Assembly (NCBI RefSeq): GCF_015351595.1
Contig: NZ_JADKPT010000011.1
Location: 62,001 to 126,000 of the forward strand
Length of the DNA: 64,000 nucleotides
Reading direction: 5' to 3'
From: Flavobacterium sp. LC2016-12
GTDB lineage: Bacteria; Bacteroidota; Bacteroidia; Flavobacteriales; Flavobacteriaceae
Of this stretch, positions 54,901-63,620 are shown in pieces; the stretch's first letter is position 1; every line of letters begins with the position of its first letter. The notes below the pieces were generated by a model. The model was not told where the DNA came from and searched no databases. It worked only from the letters and a program-made list of their open reading frames with translations. A program made the translations under genes and the position numbers.

Positions 54901-56050
54901 AATCGACGAAAATGATATCGATACTATTTTTGAAGAATTCAGACAGGTTAAATCTAAAGCCAGCAATGGATTTGGAATAGGACTTTATGTTGCCAAATAT
55001 TTTGTGACTAAACATCATGGTGAAATAAAGTGTGATAGCAAAGTTGGAAAAGGCACTACGTTTACTATTACACTTCCAAAAGGAAAAAATCATTTTGCAT
55101 CAATGAGCATCAATGAAAATTATCTGCAGATGTCGCCTCTTGTTGGGGAACTTCTAGAAGGAATGCCGGCTGATAATCAAAACACAGCTACAAGCACACA
55201 TCAAGCGGTAACTCCTGAAAATATACCAGCAGAATTAATCAGTACAAAAAAAGTATTGCTAATTGTGGAAGACAATCCGGAAATGAATCATTATCTGGTA
55301 CAGCTTTTCCTCGATAACTATATTGTTTATTCGGCAGCGAATGGACTGGAAGGACTGAAACTTGTCGAAAAACACCAGCCAGATATTGTACTAAGCGATA
55401 TTTCTATGGAAGGCATGAATGGTTTGGATTTATGCAAAAAAATCAAACAAAATGATGATTTCAGCCATATTCCGGTGATACTGCTTACGGCTACAACGAG
55501 CAATGATATTCATTTACAAAGTATTACTGAAGGTGCAGACGATTATGTTACCAAACCTTTTGACAGTGATATACTTCTGGCGCGTGTAGCTGCTGTTCTT
55601 CGAAACAGAGGACAATTGCGCAAGTATTTCTTAGACAGTATAACACTTCGTGAAAATGTCAATAAGGTTCCTACTGAATACAAAGAGTTCCTGGATAAAT
55701 GTATAGAAATTGTCGAGGCCAATCTTGAAAACAGCGACTTTAACCTTAAGAGTTTCTCTGCTGCAATGGGTATGAGCCATTCAAGTCTTTACAAAAAGAT
55801 TAAAGCAATTTCAGGACAAACCGTAAATGTTTTTATCAGATCGATCAGAATACGCAGAGCCGCCGTAATTATGCTTACTGAAAATATTAATATAGCGCAG
55901 GTTGGTCCGCAGGTTGGTATAGAAGATCAACGTTATTTCCGTCAACAGTTCGTAAAATTGTTTGGAATGAAACCTTCAGAATATATCAAAAAATATAGAA
56001 ATTCTTTTAATAAGGAATTGAATGTTATTCAAAAGGGAGATATTACATAA
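51980..56050 (+). CDS. Hybrid two-component system regulator (HTCS)
   Basis: 1356 residues. Signal peptide (VISLLHINASGQ). Two seven-bladed propellers of Reg_prop repeats (~25-690, for example NGYMWFGTFDGLNRYDG, KNLWIGTVEGGLLLF). Y_Y_Y domain (~690-762). Membrane helix (~768-790, WWAYTFYLIAAVAAIYAYVG). HisKA with H826 (MAHELRTPLSL). HATPase (NLISNAFKFTPNKG, DTGSGI, GFGIGLYVAK). Receiver with D1140 (DIVLSDISMEGMNG). AraC HTH at the end (FGMKPSEYIKKYR). It senses an oligosaccharide, here presumably a galactan fragment, and activates the divergent susC operon. Confidence 0.94.
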   Translation: MNKLMFFLVISLLHINASGQNYPIRHLDISSGLSNNSVASIYQDQNGYMWFGTFDGLNRYDGNDFKIYRHIHTDPNSIQGNAISCIEGDFENNLWIGTTAGPVVFNAERSSFSPLQYYDTNKKIKPLNVTAYEIIAVHSLHIILVAAKEAIVLYKEGEKIGTAIPFKGKLNYIARSIAYNAKKQIFYVFITGTGLCQYDIKSKKITLLNNTITGANCIKLTNEGLWIGSDEGAYLYNDNLNTYSENYFSEKTVVRDFYQQENRLWIATDGAGLYTITKNQTVPVLYRANGPVSLLNSKSLYDIFQSKNGEMWFGTLRGGVSMMGKKPLDFNHFKSKDPLTNKEDEDPAANFMLSFCEDEKKNIWIGTDGAGMRYWNRKQNTYDVYSTTSSASRKIQSNFVTSIVRDSDNAIWVAMWKGGVCRIDPNSKAIQNFSIYNQITKKAEQESWLLFIDSKKTLWLAVTNGGALYQFDKEQNKFICYSNTLRDVTCLYETKDGKIWGGTFNSFFEIEPKTKKIKNYHSEYTIRCITEDQNKNLWIGTVEGGLLLFNGKTGTFKKHTTQNGLSSNTILRLLEDKKGDLWMSTYHGISRLNPTNNTFRNFGVSDGLQGNQFSWNAGTELSTGEFIFGGINGFNVFDPDNIKDKKNTGKFLLNDLLVNNQSLKLDSPYITEKKLEMISAAELPYEKSALSFDFVYLDYVNSEKINTAYFLEGWDKDWNYTSKNNRANYSRLTEGTYVFKVKTTDVFGNWTNEVTLATVKILPPWYRTWWAYTFYLIAAVAAIYAYVGYHKNKERLRYEIKLARMEHKKDKEHAEKQFSMFTYMAHELRTPLSLIINPLKSAIERKKRSEDDLDLNLAYKNAKRLLSLTDQLLLFRKAETDLDELKVSKINLNSLCREIYDSFTQMAAVKSLNYQFIEEETPTEIYGDYEKIEITLFNLISNAFKFTPNKGSISIEIIEKTADVSIIISDTGSGIDENDIDTIFEEFRQVKSKASNGFGIGLYVAKYFVTKHHGEIKCDSKVGKGTTFTITLPKGKNHFASMSINENYLQMSPLVGELLEGMPADNQNTATSTHQAVTPENIPAELISTKKVLLIVEDNPEMNHYLVQLFLDNYIVYSAANGLEGLKLVEKHQPDIVLSDISMEGMNGLDLCKKIKQNDDFSHIPVILLTATTSNDIHLQSITEGADDYVTKPFDSDILLARVAAVLRNRGQLRKYFLDSITLRENVNKVPTEYKEFLDKCIEIVEANLENSDFNLKSFSAAMGMSHSSLYKKIKAISGQTVNVFIRSIRIRRAAVIMLTENINIAQVGPQVGIEDQRYFRQQFVKLFGMKPSEYIKKYRNSFNKELNVIQKGDIT

Positions 56051-56076
56051 TTAGAATCCTTCCTGATAGTAAGACA

Positions 56077-56105
56077 AAGCTTCTGAGAAATCGGGAGCTT
56101 TTTTT
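56077..56105 (+). terminator. Terminator of the HTCS gene
   Basis: AAGCTTCTGA / TCGGGAGCTT stem with a GAAA loop, then T7. The sequence AGTAAGACAAAGCTTC before and through it is like the first hairpin of repeat copies A and B. Confidence 0.85.
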
Positions 56106-56326
56106 GTTTGTTCCATTTTTTTATAGCTTCTGTCTGGCACACTCAGGAGCGGGAAGATTGTGACAACAAAGACTTTATTCAATATCACTGGTTATTTAGA
56201 AATCCAAACATTTAATCATTAAGCTGTTAGCTACAGTAAATGTGATGTTATAAATTCATTCTTTAAAAATTATCCTTATTTTTAAAGAATATTTAGTTTA
56301 ACCTCCACTTCTTTAAATGCTAAAAA

Positions 56327-57679
56327 ATGAAAAAAGTCTTTTTTGTATTCTTAATTGTAGTTTTATATTCTTTCACAACTTCTGAAGGGATAACAATTGT
56401 TTCAGGTAAAATCACGAATACCGAAAATAGAACAATTAGAATTAAAGGGGAATTACTTGATAAAGAAATCAAGCTAAAGCCAGACGGCAGTTTTTCAGAA
56501 GATCTAGTATTAGAATGTGATTGTATTTATAGAATTGAAACCTCTAAAAATAGTATCCCCTTATATTTATCTAAAGATTCCAAAGTGATGATATATGCTG
56601 ATGATACAAACCTAACTTCAACTTTAAAATTTACTGGCAAAGGAAGCACTGAAAATCAATACCTTGCCAAAAAAAAGCTTATAACTTCAGCAATTACAAA
56701 CGAAGACCTTTATAAACTTAACGAAAATGAGTTTCTGAAAAAACTCCAGGAAATAAAAAGTTCCGTTAATACCCTGTACCTCAAAACAAAATTTACTGAT
56801 ACTAATTTCAAAATAAATGAATCCAAAAGTATTCATTATCTGGAGCACAAACATTTACTTTTTTATAAAAAATACCATTATTTTTATGCAAGGTTAAGTG
56901 ACTTTAAAGTTTCTGAAACATACCCACAGGTCGATGAAACAATCGATCTGGATAATAATTCCGATTTTTTATTTTCAAATGATTATCAAGAAATTGTGTT
57001 AAGTAAATTCTATGAAAATATTAAAGGAGATGGTGATGCTACGTTCATTACGGCTAAAAATGCAATTCCAAAGATTAAAGCTCTAAAAAGTCAAAGCATA
57101 AAAAATCGTTTAATCGAAAACTCAACAAATGATATTAATATTGAAAATCTGAGTTATGATAAAACATATCAGGAATTTTTATCAATTACAAACAATCCGA
57201 TTATTAAACAAACACTTACCCTCAATTATAATGCAACAAATGCATTACAACCTGGGAATCCATCTCCAAAATTTGATTATGAAAATCAAAAAGGAGGAAA
57301 AACTACTTTAGAAAATCTGAAAGGAAAATATATTTACATTGATCTTTGGGCGACATGGTGCGGCCCTTGCCGTCAGGAAATTCCGTTTCTTCAGAAAGTC
57401 GAGGAACAATATAAAGGCAAAAATATTGAGTTTGTCAGTATTTCGATAGATGCCACAAAAGATCAGTCTAAATGGAACAAATTTGTTCTAGAAAAACAAT
57501 TAGGCGGGATTCAATTATTAGCAGATAATGAATGGGAATCAAAATTCGTAAAAGATTATGGCGTTCAGGGCGTTCCAACATTTATCCTTATTGATCCTAA
57601 CGGCAAAATCATTAATGCACGCGCACCAAAACCCTCTGACTCTAAACTTATTGAGCTATTAAACAGCTTAAAAATATAA
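56327..57679 (+). CDS. TlpA-like thioredoxin-family protein
   Basis: 450 residues with a signal peptide (FLIVVLYSFTTSEG). The N-terminal ~280 residues are a DUF4369-like beta domain plus helices (SGKITNTENRTIRIKGE). The C-terminal ~140 residues are an AhpC/TlpA thioredoxin fold with the active site LWATWCGPCRQEIPF (C345, C348) and the cis-Pro loop GVQGVPTFILIDPNG. A periplasmic disulfide reductase or thiol:disulfide interchange role is expected; its partner is unknown. Single gene with a ~220-base AT-rich upstream region. Confidence 0.9.
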   Translation: MKKVFFVFLIVVLYSFTTSEGITIVSGKITNTENRTIRIKGELLDKEIKLKPDGSFSEDLVLECDCIYRIETSKNSIPLYLSKDSKVMIYADDTNLTSTLKFTGKGSTENQYLAKKKLITSAITNEDLYKLNENEFLKKLQEIKSSVNTLYLKTKFTDTNFKINESKSIHYLEHKHLLFYKKYHYFYARLSDFKVSETYPQVDETIDLDNNSDFLFSNDYQEIVLSKFYENIKGDGDATFITAKNAIPKIKALKSQSIKNRLIENSTNDINIENLSYDKTYQEFLSITNNPIIKQTLTLNYNATNALQPGNPSPKFDYENQKGGKTTLENLKGKYIYIDLWATWCGPCRQEIPFLQKVEEQYKGKNIEFVSISIDATKDQSKWNKFVLEKQLGGIQLLADNEWESKFVKDYGVQGVPTFILIDPNGKIINARAPKPSDSKLIELLNSLKI

Positions 57680-58345
57680 TCCAAATTAAGATGTTTAAAT
57701 AGCTTTATTAAAAATCATCCATAAAACTGGTTACTGTTGAATATTTCATTACTCACAAAAATGCTAATTGAAAAGGTCAATGAATTTGTTGAAATACGAA
57801 ATTTAAAACAAAACCAGATTCAATAGATAAAGTAATGAAAAACTTTCTTCTTTGCTTTATTTCCATTTCTATCATATAAAATAATCTGCTTTTTACATAT
57901 CCGAAAAAAAAGAATCTCCCATCAAATACTCCACTTTGACAAGTGAAAAATCGTTCACAAAACATAAAAGATCAAGCGTTTTTTCGGCAGTTTTTCAATT
58001 TAATCCAAATAACAAAACATACGAAATCGACAATATTTTACTGTTTTTAGAAGTGATATTTAAAAAATAGTAAGTAATACCCACCTGCAACTAACAAAAT
58101 CATCGACGTTTACCATTCTCTATCAGTAGGTTAGAAACATAAAATCGTTATGTTCTATTTTAAAAAAAATCCATATTAATTTAATGCTATGTTTTCTTCA
58201 GAACTGCTCTGTTTTACTAAATGATTTTATAAATTTGCGATCTTATTTTCAATACTTATTTTACAGTATTCAGACCTGATAATCAAACTATTCTTTCAGA
58301 CTACTTTACTCAAAATAAATAATAACATAACTACAATTAAATACA
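57680..58345. other. Gene-free AT-rich region
   Basis: 666 bases. I see no convincing gene. A 21-codon frame at 57761 (MLIEKVNEFVEIRNLKQNQI...) could be a fragment. TAAATTTG at 58230-58237 matches a -7 element and could serve the gene at 58346 with a ~110-base leader. Confidence 0.4.
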
Positions 58346-59440
58346 ATGCTTAAAAAAAACAAATCCCAAATTCTATTTTTTATTCTTTTAAATTTATTTT
58401 TTTCAATTACTTCATTTGCTCAAAAAAATCTTTATGCCGGAATTGAAATTGGACGCAGAGCTATCAAAGTTTCGGTTCTTGATGTAAATAATATCAGAAA
58501 AGCAGATTATGATATTTTGTATTTTTCAAATGACAGATTTAGTTTTGCTGATCATATTACTGCGACCGGCGAGCTTAGTCAGGATGATATTACCCAAGCT
58601 GGTGTTACAGTTATCAACCAATTGAATAAAATAAGAAAAGAGTTTAAACTTCTTGAAGAAAATATATTTATAGTAGCTGCACCGGTTTTTGCATCTGCCC
58701 GTAATATTGACGTTTTAAAAAATAAAATCAGTTCTTTAACCAATAAAAATCTTGACATACTTAATGTTAACGAAGAGCCTAAAACGTTGGTTAAGGGTGC
58801 TATCCCGCCAGTAGATTATGCTAACGCTTTCTTACTTGATATTGGTGCTCAGACTACCAAAGGAGGATACATCGATGAACTTGAAGATGATAAATTAGAA
58901 TTTATACCTCTTGAGCTGGATTTTGGTACAATGACACTTACTGATGCAGTACAAAAAACGGTTTCCAATCAAAATCAAGCTAATGATATGTCAGTATATC
59001 AGGAAAAATCTTTTGACTTTAACTCGGTTCTGCGTAAGAAGATCAAAGATTTACTTGACAAAAATCCTCTTTTATTAAAGAAAGAAAAAATTTATTTATC
59101 AGGCGGCGCTGTCTGGGCATTTGCAACATTGTATTATAATGAAAACATTAAAGAGCATTATGTTGCTTTAAGTATGGAAGATGTCCTTAATTATGATGCA
59201 ATCTTAAAAAATAATTTCATCAAGTTTACTACCCTTGCTAAAACCAATAAAGAAGCAGCAAGAGTTTTAAGTACTTATGACCAAAAATATCTTATTTCTG
59301 CGAATAACATATTGGTGAGCCTCCTTGAAAGCATTCCAAATTTAGAGACAAAAAAAATATTCTTTGTAAAAGACGGACAAACAATCTGGCTTATCTCGCA
59401 CATTGCAGATCGCTCTAAAAAAGTGAATACTAATTTTTAA
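58346..59440 (+). CDS. Exported Ppx/GppA-like phosphatase-fold protein
   Basis: 364 residues. A clear signal peptide (FFILLNLFFSITSFAQ) is followed by an actin/ASKHA fold: phosphate-1 loop YAGIEIGRRAIKVSVLD, phosphate-2 loop FLLDIGAQTTKGGYID and adenosine-type motif IYLSGGAVWAF. This places it with exopolyphosphatase / pppGpp phosphohydrolase proteins, but those are cytoplasmic, while this one should be periplasmic, where nucleotides are scarce. The catalytic Glu of Ppx after the first domain is not certain. It might bind polyphosphate or act as a scaffold; function open. Single gene with its own terminator. Confidence 0.7.
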   Translation: MLKKNKSQILFFILLNLFFSITSFAQKNLYAGIEIGRRAIKVSVLDVNNIRKADYDILYFSNDRFSFADHITATGELSQDDITQAGVTVINQLNKIRKEFKLLEENIFIVAAPVFASARNIDVLKNKISSLTNKNLDILNVNEEPKTLVKGAIPPVDYANAFLLDIGAQTTKGGYIDELEDDKLEFIPLELDFGTMTLTDAVQKTVSNQNQANDMSVYQEKSFDFNSVLRKKIKDLLDKNPLLLKKEKIYLSGGAVWAFATLYYNENIKEHYVALSMEDVLNYDAILKNNFIKFTTLAKTNKEAARVLSTYDQKYLISANNILVSLLESIPNLETKKIFFVKDGQTIWLISHIADRSKKVNTNF

Positions 59441-59473
59441 AGTGTTTAGAATAGTTCTCCAAAACTTCTTATT

Positions 59474-59506
59474 AAAAAAAATATCACTTGAAGTGGTATT
59501 TTTTTT
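59474..59506. terminator. Terminator between convergent genes
   Basis: AATATCAC / GTGGTATT stem (one G-T pair) flanked by A7 and T8, so usable from both sides. It follows the Ppx/GppA-like gene. Confidence 0.75.
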
Positions 59507-59591
59507 ATTTACAATCCTTTTCTTTTAACAAAATACAGGGCTAAAATCCTGATTTCTTATTAATATGGAGCAATCTTACTTTTTGAACTTT

Positions 59592-60617
59592 TTAATTAAT
59601 GTCTGTTTCTTTGATGTCCGAAATTACGATATCATCAGTATCCAAAGCGCGTAAAAAAGCTGTTGCGTCAAATGCTTCTCCTAATGTTGTTACTCCTTGC
59701 TTTTTTATTTTCCCTTCTAAAATTCTTTTTATAGCCTCTACAAGTAGAGGAGCTGTAACGGCATAAATGTCTATTCCTTCAGCTATAACGGATCTTTTCT
59801 TATTGCCTTTTGTTGCAACCACTTCCATACAAAAACGCTGAGAGGATCTGTTTTTTTCATCTACTGGTTTAGGCTCTGGTGTTTCATTACTGCGTATATC
59901 AGCCAAAGAATTCTGACTCAGGTACGTATTTATTGTATTCACATTTATATGTCGCGAGATCGTAATTATTTCTGAAAGTGGTACGGTCACAACTTCTTTT
60001 GTTAATATGGGCTGCGGGAATTCCCAAATTTTTGATTTAACCTCCAGAACAGGTTGCAAACGATTTTCGGCAAACATAAATCTTTGATAATGATTTCGTT
60101 CTCCAGTCAATCGAGTCCCTTTTGTTGGATGCCAGGAATCTAAACCAATATAAAGTGAAATCTCATCTACGTTATCCCAGCCTTCCGTAAGCGTTGTGCT
60201 TAATAAATCTCCCAATCCGCCATAAAATGCAGCGGCAGGAATTATTGTTACGTTAGCAGCTTTTGCCTTTTCAGAGAATAGTTCAAAGATGTCCAATACG
60301 GCTTTTTGCTCTGCACTAACATCCAGATAATGTTTTCCTAATCTTAATGCAGATTGAATGATTGGTTCTGCCGTATCTAAAAAAGGACCTGCACAGTTTA
60401 CAATGATTTCAGCATCGGCAAAAGCCACATCCAGAGTTTCAGGCTGATGAATGTCTGCCACTTTTATTACCAAATCAGGATAATCTTTACTTAATATATT
60501 CAGCTTATCAGCATCACGGCCGCTTAGAATAGGCTTGAATCCTTGCTGATAAAGCTGTGCAACTAAAAATTTTCCTGTGTGACCGTAAGCACCGTATACT
60601 GCGATTTTATTTTCCAT
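59592..60617 (-). CDS. Saccharopine-dehydrogenase-like NAD(P)-binding protein
   Basis: 341 residues. The N-terminal Rossmann motif KIAVYGAYGHTGKFLVAQL is followed by LSGRDADKLNIL and EIIVNCAGPFLDTAEPII, as in the saccharopine dehydrogenase / trans-acting enoyl reductase superfamily. The HYLDVSAEQKAVLDIF and AAFYGGLGDLLSTTL segments are also typical. The substrate is unknown. No signal peptide; cytoplasmic. Apparently a single gene. Confidence 0.82.
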   Translation of the reverse strand: MENKIAVYGAYGHTGKFLVAQLYQQGFKPILSGRDADKLNILSKDYPDLVIKVADIHQPETLDVAFADAEIIVNCAGPFLDTAEPIIQSALRLGKHYLDVSAEQKAVLDIFELFSEKAKAANVTIIPAAAFYGGLGDLLSTTLTEGWDNVDEISLYIGLDSWHPTKGTRLTGERNHYQRFMFAENRLQPVLEVKSKIWEFPQPILTKEVVTVPLSEIITISRHINVNTINTYLSQNSLADIRSNETPEPKPVDEKNRSSQRFCMEVVATKGNKKRSVIAEGIDIYAVTAPLLVEAIKRILEGKIKKQGVTTLGEAFDATAFLRALDTDDIVISDIKETDIN

Positions 60618-60774
60618 AAAATGATTTTAATATTTAAAGATCGTTATTTTGATATTACTTTTAGCTAAATAATTAAATAGTTAAGGCTTTCAGTTTCTTC
60701 AAGAAATTTAGCACTAAAATAAACGCATTTTTCGGATTAGCAAAATCCCCTGTTTTCATCCCTTCAGATTGCAA

Positions 60775-60807
60775 CAAAAAAAAGACCGTTCTCACAAACG
60801 GTCTTTT
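60775..60807 (-). terminator. Terminator of the 60833-61138 gene
   Basis: Perfect 11-base inverted repeat AAAAGACCGTT / AACGGTCTTTT with a six-base loop, followed by a T run on the minus strand. Confidence 0.9.
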
Positions 60808-60832
60808 CACTATTTTCAGCATTATAAAAAGC

Positions 60833-61138
60833 TTAAGCTCTAAACAACGCGTATTTATTGTAGTTGAACAATACCTGATCATAAGGCACAAAAAGCGATG
60901 TGATTTTCTCTGAAGAAGCATTGAATTTGATTCCGTTATGTTTTCTAAACAAATAGATTTCTTTCAAACAGTTCGACAAACTTTGGTGTATTTCTGATGT
61001 AAAAGTCGGTAATTGCTTATCTCCTACTAATAAATCTATTTGATAATTAGAACTACTTTTAGACAAGTTATTTCCAATAATTCTTATTGTAAAAGTGGTC
61101 GATTTTCCGTGTTGTTCACCCTGATACTGTACTACCAT
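60833..61138 (-). CDS. Hypothetical protein
   Basis: 101 residues, no signal peptide or membrane segment. Text such as GKSTTFTIRIIGNNLSKSSS and KITSLFVPYDQVLFNYNKYA suggests a beta-rich small protein; no family recognised. A strong terminator directly after the stop supports it as a real gene. An overlapping minus-strand frame at 60673-60921 is a shadow. Confidence 0.6.
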   Translation of the reverse strand: MVVQYQGEQHGKSTTFTIRIIGNNLSKSSSNYQIDLLVGDKQLPTFTSEIHQSLSNCLKEIYLFRKHNGIKFNASSEKITSLFVPYDQVLFNYNKYALFRA

Positions 61139-61324
61139 AATTTTAGTATTAAAAGTTTTAAATTAATTTCCTCATCACTTCAACCTAATTTCAGTTGAAT
61201 CGAATATTAAAGTTATGAAAAAATATAAGTTGTTTTACAAACTGATCTTAAATTATCAATTTGGCACAAAGTTATATAAAATTCTATTTTGAGAAATTCT
61301 TTATTCTTCTGTTTTAACAGAAAA

Positions 61325-61855
61325 TTAATCCCACTTTCCAGCTAATACTTTATTGTGAATATCCGCAGCAAATAAAGGCGTTTCTTCGTTATTATGCGCT
61401 TCTACATTTTGCAGCATCTGACTCTTTACCATTTCCAGATTTTCAATATTAACCGCTTTTAATACTGCTAAAAATTCAGGTGTTGAAGTCACCAAAACCT
61501 TGTTGACAAACTCGCAGCTATTTGCTGTTATAGGAATAATTTTAATTTCCCAGGTTATTCCTAATTTAGTTATTCCCATATCAGAAATCGAATCAGAAAT
61601 CGAATTAACTTTACAATGATTTCTCTCACCAACTTCTTCTATATAATGTTGTACCAGAAGATTACCCGCAATACGCTCGACATTTATTGACATCCTTTTT
61701 CCGTCTTGCGAAACCGAAGTTCCTCCTGCAATATGACTAACCGAACAAGATTGATATTCCTGATCTTTTAACGTAAAAAGCCAATCGGTAATATCTATTT
61801 TTTCTGCCGCACAATGAATTATTGCCTTTGCAGTACATTCAGCCAATATTTCCAT
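61325..61855 (-). CDS. Hypothetical protein co-transcribed with a hydrolase
   Basis: 176 residues, no signal peptide. Begins EILAECTAKAIIHCAAEKID and continues with a beta-rich region (GITWEIKIIPITANSCEFVNKVLV) that could be a START/SRPBCC-like fold, but I do not recognise it safely. It starts two bases after the isochorismatase-like gene, so both are translated from one mRNA and probably act in the same process. Confidence 0.6.
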   Translation of the reverse strand: MEILAECTAKAIIHCAAEKIDITDWLFTLKDQEYQSCSVSHIAGGTSVSQDGKRMSINVERIAGNLLVQHYIEEVGERNHCKVNSISDSISDMGITKLGITWEIKIIPITANSCEFVNKVLVTSTPEFLAVLKAVNIENLEMVKSQMLQNVEAHNNEETPLFAADIHNKVLAGKWD

Positions 61856-61857
61856 CT

Positions 61858-62475
61858 TTATGATTCTAAAGTTTTAATAAATTCCTCTGCAGATAAAAGA
61901 GAATGTCCGTAATTCGGAAAATTTGTTTCTACGGTCGCTCTAATTTCTTCCTGATTAAAAGCACCGATTCCATCCTTAATTAAAGTTACATGATAACCCA
62001 GTTCTACTCCATATCTGGCAGTCGAATCAACACAGGTATTGGCGCGCATCCCGGCAATTATAATATGATCGATGTCGTGCATTTTTAGAAGAAAATCAAG
62101 ATCAGTGTTAGCAAAACCACTAGCCGTCCAGTGATTTTGAGCTATCAAATCACCTTCTACAGCCAGGAGTTCCGGATGAAATTCAGCTCCCCAAGTCCCT
62201 TTTTCAAAAACCGTAAAATTTTTAGTTCCGTTATGCGAGGGTGAAAAGAATTTCCAATTCAAATAATCTCCTTTTTGAGTATGCCTGTGAGGCGCATAAA
62301 CTACCTGAATTTTATGTTTTCTGGCAGCAGTCAAAACCTTTTTTATGTTTGCTATAACATTTCCGCTTTCCACGGTTTCTTTTACAAAAGGCCATAATTT
62401 TCCGTTTTCTGAAAGAAAATCATTAAACGGATCAATCAATATCAAGGCTGTTCTTTTATTTTGATAAGTACTCAT
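61858..62475 (-). CDS. Isochorismatase-like cysteine hydrolase
   Basis: 205 residues from the ATG at 62475 (STYQNKRTALILIDPFNDF); 15 extra residues upstream at 62520 have no family match. Catalytic D15 (ILIDPFNDF), Lys probably near the GDYLNWKFF region, and nucleophile C148 (IIIAGMRANTCVDSTARYGVELGY). The subgroup differs from the YcaC-like enzyme at 5927-6565. The substrate is unknown. First gene of a two-gene operon. Confidence 0.88.
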   Translation of the reverse strand: MSTYQNKRTALILIDPFNDFLSENGKLWPFVKETVESGNVIANIKKVLTAARKHKIQVVYAPHRHTQKGDYLNWKFFSPSHNGTKNFTVFEKGTWGAEFHPELLAVEGDLIAQNHWTASGFANTDLDFLLKMHDIDHIIIAGMRANTCVDSTARYGVELGYHVTLIKDGIGAFNQEEIRATVETNFPNYGHSLLSAEEFIKTLES

Positions 62476-62633
62476 AATTTGAAATTTAGAAGTTACTTTA
62501 GTTTCTTCCTCAAAATCCAAACCTTAGCTTAATTAATTGATTTTTAATAAGTTAATTTTATTTAAATTATTGATATACCGCTAATAACCTGATAACCTTC
62601 GAAATATCAAAAAATACTAAAATTTAAAAACAC

Positions 62634-62661
62634 AAAAAAAACCGTAATGACTTACGGTTTT
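62634..62661 (-). terminator. Terminator of the LRR gene
   Basis: Perfect ten-base stem AAAACCGTAA / TTACGGTTTT with a four-base loop. On the minus strand it ends in T7. It lies 66 bases after the stop of the leucine-rich-repeat gene. Confidence 0.88.
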
Positions 62662-62726
62662 CAGCAATTAACTAAATATATTTAATCAACTTGTTTAACG
62701 AGAGTAATTTTCATTCATAAGCACGA

Positions 62727-63440
62727 TTAATTTTGGGTAACAATGGTAGTTTCTTTTTCAGTATTAATTTCTAATAAATGTGGGGTTCCATCCTCATCAA
62801 ACATAGTCATATTAAGCGGGTCTAATAGGGCCAGGTTTTTAGAAACAGTTCCTTTAAATTTATTATACGAAAGATTCATTTCAGATAAATTGTGTAATTT
62901 TTCAAGCCCTTTTGGAATTTCACCTTCAAAGCTATTATCAAACAAACTTAAATTTTGCAAGGCATGAAAATTGATTATTTCAGTACTTAATGTCCCGGAT
63001 AACTTATTGCTGTTTAAAAGCAACACTTTCAACGTCGAAATTTGATAGATCGAACTGGGCAAATCGCCCTGAATTTCATTATTAAATAACGAAAGTACTT
63101 CAAGTTGCTTTAATTTTCCAATCTCTGCAGGCAATTTTCCCTGCAAACTATTTTTATGCAAATCGATAGTTACTAAATTTACCAGATCAAAGAATTCAGC
63201 AGGTAACTCTCCTGTCAAATTATTATCGTCTAAATAAAGTCCAATTACTTTTCCATTTTCAGCCTGAACACCGTACCATGTTGACACAGAAAGTGATAAA
63301 TCCCATTTAATTTTCCAATTTGCTCCATTTGTTGCATAGTAAAATTTAATTAAGGCTTCTTTTTCTTTATCTGAGACAGTATCTGCATAAATATTCAATG
63401 AAAAAATAAAAGCTATTAAAAATAAGGTTAAGCTTTTCAT
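62727..63440 (-). CDS. Secreted leucine-rich-repeat protein
   Basis: 237 residues from the ATG at 63440, which opens the signal peptide (LTLFLIAFIFSLNIYAD); the ATG at 63491 would precede it by 17 residues. An LRR N-cap (EKEALIKFYYATNGANWK) is followed by about six plant-type repeats of ~24 residues (DLHKNSLQGKLPAEIGKLKQ, LFNNEIQGDLPSSIYQIST). It probably serves protein-protein contact outside the cell or in the periplasm; no catalytic domain. Confidence 0.88.
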   Translation of the reverse strand: MKSLTLFLIAFIFSLNIYADTVSDKEKEALIKFYYATNGANWKIKWDLSLSVSTWYGVQAENGKVIGLYLDDNNLTGELPAEFFDLVNLVTIDLHKNSLQGKLPAEIGKLKQLEVLSLFNNEIQGDLPSSIYQISTLKVLLLNSNKLSGTLSTEIINFHALQNLSLFDNSFEGEIPKGLEKLHNLSEMNLSYNKFKGTVSKNLALLDPLNMTMFDEDGTPHLLEINTEKETTIVTQN

Positions 63441-63620
63441 AACAAAATTTGGGATTTGTTTACGGTTTAAAATTATGCAATTTCTAGACATAAAGCAGTA
63501 AATGTCGATAAAGTGTTAATAAGTATATATTTAACACTACTTATACTACTAGGAAAAAATCAACTAATTGAATTGTTTTTTTGATTAAATTTGACCAACT
63601 AATTCTAAAAACCTCATATT

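Noticed and set aside
57777..57965. Minus-strand ORF of 62 codons in the 57.7-58.3 kb gap
   Set aside because: Phe-rich translation of AT-rich DNA with no start context or neighbour; not believed.
60673..60921. Minus-strand ORF of 82 codons
   Set aside because: Overlaps the terminator and the 60833-61138 gene in another frame; the text is not protein-like.
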